Both the position numbers and the translations under genes were made by a program. Below, one piece after another: positions 52,538-56,540 of a stretch of DNA of 56,540 nt. This DNA comes from Candidatus Methanomethylophilaceae archaeon (lineage in GTDB: Archaea; Thermoplasmatota; Thermoplasmata; Methanomassiliicoccales; Methanomethylophilaceae): assembly GCA_017507885.1 (NCBI GenBank), contig JAFVZY010000124.1, positions 1 to 56,540 of the forward strand. The letters run 5' to 3'. Below the pieces are notes generated by a model. It was given only the letters and a program-made list of their open reading frames with translations, searched no databases and was not told the origin of the DNA. How positions within the stretch are numbered: the stretch's first letter is position 1; each line of letters opens with the position of its first letter.

Positions 52538-53433
52538 GGTTTCACGATTCCACCTGGTTCCGTGCATCGGGGTTGAAATCCCGTATGCATCACGTCGAGG
52601 TCGGGGACAGAGTGTCCACGGACCCCGATTCCATACGCAGGGAGATCCACGCAACGGAGTTCATGAGGGCCTATTTCCGTCTGGTACACGGTTGGGATGG
52701 GAACGGGGAACCCCCGTCGGAGGAGGATGTCCGCATCCATGTGGAATCCTCCATCCGCGAATCCATGGACCGCATCTATCGCCTCCATCCGACTCTCGAA
52801 GGGAAGGTGGAGTCGGAGGACCTGTTCCTTTCGGGGTATTTCACCCAGGAGCAGTTCGACACACTGGAGGAGAGCGCATCCTACTGGGAGGAGGTATGGA
52901 AAGACAGGGAACGTGTGTACAGGGAATGGAATGAGATCCAGAGGGGTCGTCTTCCCCGGAGGTTGAGGTTCCTGAGCGTACACGATGCCAGTGTCACCGT
53001 CGAGAGAAGTGGGGACACGATCGAGATGGTCTCCAAGGGCGGATTGGGCATACCGGATAGGATCGTTTTCAGGAACGCACGTGTGATTCAAGGTGAACTG
53101 CCATCCTCTTTCGGCGGCCTGTATACCGAGGTAGGCATGTTGGGGGATCGTTACGAAGTCGGTTTCCTCGGGCAGATCGGGCGGGACATCGTGGAGTTCA
53201 CCCTGACCGCCGATGACGTGTCGTTATTCAATTTCGCGGGAACGGAAATCGGGGACGACTACAACCCTGACGATGCGACGTTCGATCCGACCCGTCACGG
53301 TTCGAAGGTCCTCTGGATCCGTGACGAGGCCAACAGGACGTATCGGAGGAACATCGAACCGAAGGAGCGGAAGGGCCCCGTCGTATTCGATCCGGATTCC
53401 ATGACACTCCGCATCGATTTCAACAATCTGTGA
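52534..53433 (+). CDS. Unknown-family protein, second of a pair
   Basis: A 299-residue protein starting MRFHDSTWFRASGL, with a GAGGTGGTG ribosome site eight bases upstream. The N-terminal 180 residues are helical and rich in charged residues (ESSIRESMDRIYRLHP, FLSGYFTQEQFDTLEES). A beta-rich domain follows (LRFLSVHDASVTVERSGDTI, FRNARVIQGELPSSF). It resembles the upstream protein in both parts but is longer at the C-terminus. There is no signal peptide or known catalytic motif. The pair likely arose by duplication. Confidence 0.72.
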   Translation: MRFHDSTWFRASGLKSRMHHVEVGDRVSTDPDSIRREIHATEFMRAYFRLVHGWDGNGEPPSEEDVRIHVESSIRESMDRIYRLHPTLEGKVESEDLFLSGYFTQEQFDTLEESASYWEEVWKDRERVYREWNEIQRGRLPRRLRFLSVHDASVTVERSGDTIEMVSKGGLGIPDRIVFRNARVIQGELPSSFGGLYTEVGMLGDRYEVGFLGQIGRDIVEFTLTADDVSLFNFAGTEIGDDYNPDDATFDPTRHGSKVLWIRDEANRTYRRNIEPKERKGPVVFDPDSMTLRIDFNNL

Positions 53434-53463
53434 TTGTGATGCCCGGCCACGGCACGGGTGCAA

Positions 53464-53472
53464 CCTTTAAAT
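53464..53472 (+). promoter_or_regulatory. rlmE: TATA box of rlmE
   Basis: ACCTTTAAA lies about 25 bases before the ATG at 53494, predicting a leaderless transcript. Confidence 0.55.
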
Positions 53473-53493
53473 GGTTGGGGTGATGCGGAGGGC

Positions 53494-54180
53494 ATGGCAG
53501 ATCTGCATGACCGTTGGGTGGCCGAGAGAAGGAACGAGCATTACTACAAGCTCGCGAAGAAACTCAATTACCGTTCCAGGGCATCCTTCAAACTCATACA
53601 GATCGACAACCGTTTCGGGATCTTCAAATCCGGCGATGCCGTGGTCGACCTGGGGGCGTGCCCCGGGGGTTGGTTGCAGGTCGCACAGGAGCGCACATGG
53701 CCCAACGGCAGGGTCGTCGGTGTGGACCTGAGGTACATCAAACCACTCGAAGGCGTCGAGACCTTCATAGGGGACATCACCGAGGATGCCACCATGATCG
53801 AGCTTCTCAGAAGGTTCGGCGGTCAGGCCGACGTGGTCCTCTCCGACATGGCACCCAACATCACCGGCCATTATTCCATGGATCATGCCCGTTCGATCAA
53901 CCTGTGCATGTTCGCAGTGGATGTCTGCGACCGTATCCTCAAGAAGGAGGGTAAACTGGTCATGAAGGTGTTCATGGGCGACATGTTCGATTCCCTGAAG
54001 AAGGAGCTCGAGGCCAGGTTCCAGTCCGTCAAGGTCCATTCCCCCGATGCGTCCAGGGACACCTCCTCCGAGGTCTACGTCATCTGTCAGGGATTCTACG
54101 CCAAGAACAGGGTCAAGCTCAGGAAGCCCGTCGTGGAGGAGAAGAAGCCCGATTTCAAGCCCAAGGGCGACTTCTTCTGA
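53494..54180 (+). CDS. rlmE: rRNA 2'-O-methyltransferase RlmE/FtsJ
   Basis: SAM-dependent methyltransferase of the FtsJ/RrmJ family, methylating a uridine 2'-O in large-subunit rRNA. It has 228 residues. The SAM motif is VVDLGACPGGWLQVA; the K-D-K-E tetrad falls in SRASFKL, LSDMAPN, VMKVF and SSEVYVI. The C-terminal Lys/Pro-rich tail (VVEEKKPDFKPKGDFF) is an archaeal extension. ATG 53494 is preferred because the TATA box would lie inside any longer frame. Confidence 0.94.
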   Translation: MADLHDRWVAERRNEHYYKLAKKLNYRSRASFKLIQIDNRFGIFKSGDAVVDLGACPGGWLQVAQERTWPNGRVVGVDLRYIKPLEGVETFIGDITEDATMIELLRRFGGQADVVLSDMAPNITGHYSMDHARSINLCMFAVDVCDRILKKEGKLVMKVFMGDMFDSLKKELEARFQSVKVHSPDASRDTSSEVYVICQGFYAKNRVKLRKPVVEEKKPDFKPKGDFF

Positions 54181-54181
54181 T

Positions 54182-54554
54182 TCAAACGGCACATATGCGT
54201 TGACGGGGATCTCTCGGATTGTCGGGATAGAGGTATCTGAGCCTGTCCTCGTCCATGAGTTCCTTGACTGCCTTACGGAATGGACAGTATCTGGGTTCTA
54301 TGAGATTGCACTTTTTGAAAAGGTCTTTTTCAATCGCATTTATTTCATTGTTGGATGGACCCTATATTGTTTTCAAAGCCCCTTCTTCTTTGATTCCAAT
54401 TACTATGTAACCTCCTCCAACCTCATCATAATCGTTTGCAAACGCAGTAATGGTGTGTTATCTTTTCAGGATTCCATCCGCATTTGTATTCCAAACGATC
54501 GCTTTCTATTGTTTGCCCATCAATGATGGTTTTGATGTTGATTGGAAGTGTCAC
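54182..54554 (-). pseudogene. Remnant of an AlbA_2-type (divergent AAA_4) DNA-binding regulator
   Basis: On the minus strand a GTG at 54554, with GGGAG just upstream, starts VTLPINIKTIIDGQTIESDR then LEYKCGWNPEKI, matching AlbA_2/divergent-AAA_4 proteins. A +1 shift is needed to continue as TITAFANDYDEVGGGYIVIG. A TAG follows after KEEGALKTI. A third frame then resumes with EINAIEKDLFKKCNLIEPRY and joins abruptly to what looks like a C-terminal fragment (FRKAVKELMDEDRLRYLYPD), implying an internal deletion. It is frameshifted, stop-containing and about a quarter of normal length. Confidence 0.8.
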
Positions 54555-54571
54555 GTTTCTCCCTCGGTTTA

Positions 54572-54632
54572 CTTATGCATTTACTTATGCATTTGCATAA
54601 GCACTTGATTAAATCTTATGCAAATGCATAAG
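54572..54632. promoter_or_regulatory. Operator array of CTTATGCA palindromes
   Basis: Two 18-base palindromes, CTTATGCATTTGCATAAG (54584-54601) and CTTATGCAAATGCATAAG (54615-54632), are 31 bases apart centre to centre, about three helical turns. An extra half site CTTATGCA is at 54572-54579. They cover the promoter of the AlbA_2 pseudogene and lie about 90 bases before the FAH-family gene. Confidence 0.65.
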
Positions 54633-54721
54633 CACCTGTCGACTCGGTTCTCGACACATCCCCTTATTTCGAATGACGTTGCAGGGGGCAATCGATATAT
54701 CCGCCCCTCCATTCATCCTTC

Positions 54722-55342
54722 ATGAAGCCCGGAAAGATCGTCTGCATCGGTTGGAACTACTCGTCGCATGTCTCGGAATTGGATTTCCAGATGCCGGAGG
54801 CCCCCGCAGTATTCCTGAAACCATCCAGTTGTCTCATCTCCGACAACGATGACATCGTCATCCCTGAGGGTGTGACCAACGTCCAGCACGAGGTGGAGTT
54901 GGCACTGGTTTTCGGAAGGGACGGACGCAATATTCCGGAGTCCGAGGCCCTTTCATACATCTCCCATGTGGCCGTGTTCAACGACGTCTCCGCCCGTGAC
55001 ATGCAGTCCAAGGCCCGTTCCGAAGGCAATCCCTGGGATCTGAGCAAGGGCATCGATACGTTCGGACCCATGTCAGAGCCTGTTCCCGTGGATTCGGTCG
55101 ACGACCTTCAGAATCTGGATCTCGAATTGACCGTCAACGGGGAGGTGAGGCAGAGCGGTAACACCCGTGACATGATCTTCCCGATTCCATGGCTCATCTC
55201 CTATGTGTCCCGTTACATGACCATGGAGGCGGGGGACGTGCTCATAACCGGAACCCCCGAGGGGGTGTCCGAGATCAAACGCGGGGATGTCGTCATCGCC
55301 ACCATCAAGGGTGTGGGTACCATCACCAACAGGGTTGTCTGA
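54722..55342 (+). CDS. Fumarylacetoacetate hydrolase (FAH) family protein
   Basis: A 206-residue FAH-fold enzyme, acting on a beta-diketo or acylpyruvate-type substrate. Metal ligands appear as HEVELALVFG (ExE) and later Asp in VAVFNDVSARDMQ; TPEGVSEIKRGDVV is the conserved C-terminal motif. It is of the short, single-domain acylpyruvase type; the physiological substrate is unknown. A TATA-like CGATATATC lies about 25 bases before the ATG, suggesting a leaderless mRNA. Confidence 0.88.
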   Translation: MKPGKIVCIGWNYSSHVSELDFQMPEAPAVFLKPSSCLISDNDDIVIPEGVTNVQHEVELALVFGRDGRNIPESEALSYISHVAVFNDVSARDMQSKARSEGNPWDLSKGIDTFGPMSEPVPVDSVDDLQNLDLELTVNGEVRQSGNTRDMIFPIPWLISYVSRYMTMEAGDVLITGTPEGVSEIKRGDVVIATIKGVGTITNRVV

Positions 55343-55354
55343 AGTCCTCATTCC

Positions 55355-55440
55355 ATGAAAAGTGGGAAATGAAATCCATGAAAAGTGGGAAATGAAATCC
55401 ATGAAAAGTGGGAAATGAAATCTATGAAAAGTGGGAAATA
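55355..55440 (+). repeat. 23-bp tandem repeat, 3.7 copies
   Basis: The unit ATGAAAAGTGGGAAATGAAA plus TCC repeats at 55355, 55378, 55401 and partly 55424, with one C-to-T change in the third unit. There are no spacers, so it is not a CRISPR array. It lies 12 bases after the FAH stop, at the edge of the accessory region. Confidence 0.9.
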
Positions 55441-55499
55441 CGACTATCCAGATTCATGCTGGCACGTGTTTATTGAACTATAGAATAGATTATATAATA

Positions 55500-55682
55500 A
55501 TGTGCGAATGGTGGAATATGGGCTCAACTCCTCAGGGTTATAGACCAAGGCTGGTCGACAATAAAATCGAATCCTCCTTGAGATCCATCGGTGCCGTGTG
55601 CATACAAGGGCCGAAATGGTGTGGAAAAACCTGGGTGGGATTGAACCCTAAATCTGCGGTTTGTAGTACTACATCCAACTAA
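55500..55682 (+). pseudogene. N-terminal remnant of an AAA_14/DUF4143-type ATPase
   Basis: The frame gives GYRPRLVDNKIESSLRSIGA then VCIQGPKWCGKTWVGLN, the typical start and P-loop of AAA_14/DUF4143 ATPases, normally about 400 residues. It then loses similarity and stops at 55682, some 90 bases before a transposase gene. Insertion of the element or an associated deletion probably removed the rest. A TATA-like TTATATAATA precedes the ATG. Confidence 0.75.
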
Positions 55683-55695
55683 CGTTATTGGATGT
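55671..55695 (+). repeat. Inverted repeat at the remnant/IS junction
   Basis: ACATCCAA and TTGGATGT form an eight-base stem with a nine-base loop, straddling the stop of the ATPase remnant. A second inverted repeat, GTAACC/GGTTAC, lies at 55752-55772 just before the transposase start. One of them may belong to the left end of the insertion sequence; the right end is outside the window. Confidence 0.35.
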
Positions 55696-55773
55696 TGAGC
55701 GTATTTTACATTTTATTTATAAAGAATATTTAAAGCGATGGTTATTTATATGTAACCTTACATATAGGTTACG

Positions 55774-56540
55774 ATGGCGAGCATATTCTACATGGAGAGG
55801 AATGGCCAGAGGTACGCTTACGAGAGCAAATCGGTCAGGGTGCCCGGAAGAAAAAATCCGAAAACCGTCAAGACCTATCTCGGCAAGGTCGATCCCGAAA
55901 CCGGGGAGATAATCCCGAAATCATCCCGCAAGACCCCGAAGGAGGAATATGCGAAGTTCTACGGCCCGGTGTGCTTCCTTGACGGCATACAATCGAAACT
56001 CGGCCTCCAAGAGGATCTCGAAGAGGTGTTCATCGATATGGCCCCCAACATAATGGGGGCCTCTCTCGCCCTCGCCATCAGACCCTCGTCCATGGATTCC
56101 ATACACTACACCGTCGAGGGCAGCACGATCAAGGAGACCCTGAGGATGAGGGGGACCCTATCGCCGTCGGCGATAGGGGACCTCTCCGAGAAACTGGGGG
56201 CCATGCCCGCAACCATGGACGACTTCTTCAAGAGACGCATCGCAAGAACCAACAGCGAATTCTATTCCCTGGACCTGACGTCGATATCCACGCATTCAGA
56301 CATGGAGGGTTGGGCCCAATGGGGACACAACCGTGACGGCGAGGATCTGAGACAGACCAACATCGCCATGGTTACGGACGGGAGCGGGATCCCCCTCATG
56401 TTCCGCATGCTGCCGGGAAGCATAGCCGACGTGTCCGTGTTGAAGACGATCGCGGAGGATATGAGGGATCTGGGATGCGACGGGAGGATGGTCATGGACA
56501 GGGGTTTCGAGAGCGCAGACAACGTGTCTGCGCTGTTGGA
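55774..56540 (+). mobile_element. IS1634/IS4-like transposase gene, truncated by window end
   Basis: An ATG at 55774 opens a frame that reaches the window edge (255 residues visible). The N-terminus reads MASIFYMERNGQRYAYESKS; later FYSLDLTSISTHSD fits the first DDE aspartate region and GRMVMDRGFESADNV the second. These match DDE transposases of the IS1634/IS4 group. The third catalytic residue and right inverted repeat lie outside. Its AT-rich upstream region (TTATTTATATGTAACC) provides a promoter. Confidence 0.88.

Noticed and set aside
55355-55440. Possible CRISPR array
   Set aside because: Units of 23 bases follow each other directly with no spacers and only four copies; it is a tandem repeat.

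Overview
The window is archaeal chromosomal DNA, most likely from a methanogen of the order Methanomassiliicoccales (Thermoplasmatota). The grounds are an A-type ATP synthase operon (H-I-K-E-C-F-A-B), Orc1/Cdc6, PriS and MCM replication proteins alongside bacterial-type DNA gyrase, archaeal families such as TiaS, Tsr3, NMD3, DUF424 and DUF531, a 3-hexulose-6-phosphate synthase/RraA fusion, and tRNA genes that encode CCA. All 52 complete intact coding regions stop with TGA (41) or TAA (11); none uses TAG, as expected where UAG is kept for pyrrolysine. The genus cannot be fixed from the sequence alone.

Layout. 1-7.0 kb: ATP synthase operon on the minus strand, leaving the window inside atpB. 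7.1-8.5 kb: divergent dCMP deaminase and signal peptidase genes. 8.5-10.9 kb: probable replication origin. The orc1/cdc6 gene is bracketed by a 51-bp inverted repeat carrying an origin recognition box with its G-string, with four shorter copies of the dyad nearby; a 28-residue membrane peptide and a membrane-anchored OB-fold-like protein lie between the boxes. 10.9-22.8 kb: tiaS, a bacterial-type thiolase, an M20 peptidase, the rpl18a-pfdA-ftsY operon, priS, a TatD-like hydrolase, a metallo-beta-lactamase fold protein, htpX, a FrnE-like DsbA and hps-rraA. 23.0-27.7 kb: tightly packed replication and ribosome-assembly genes (a catalytically dead phosphatase-fold protein, tsr3, a small winged-helix-like protein, mcm, DUF424, nmd3). 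27.8-39.7 kb: fumA-fumB, a surface protein, a giant Lhr helicase, a COG2522 regulator, the divergent repair pair ogg/nfo, tRNA-Thr and a solitary AAA/PD-(D/E)XK gene. 39.7-45.1 kb: a metal-type ABC importer with a methyltransferase, and thiC. 45.2-49.6 kb: gyrB-gyrA, preceded by a Z-DNA-prone palindrome. 49.7-54.2 kb: tRNA-Phe, a 53-residue protein, DUF531, purM, a paired family of unknown function whose first member has an in-frame TGA, and rlmE. 54.2 kb to the end is eroded accessory DNA: an AlbA_2-type pseudogene with palindromic operators, an FAH-family enzyme, a 23-bp tandem repeat, an AAA_14/DUF4143 remnant and an IS1634/IS4-like transposase cut by the window end.

Originator protein, primase, MCM helicase and gyrase all lie within about 40 kb of the putative origin, consistent with an origin-proximal replication neighbourhood. 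The observations most worth following up are the origin-box architecture with its two membrane microproteins, the absence of TAG stops, the in-frame TGA at 52454, the CTG start of fumB and the Z-prone palindrome at the gyrase promoter.
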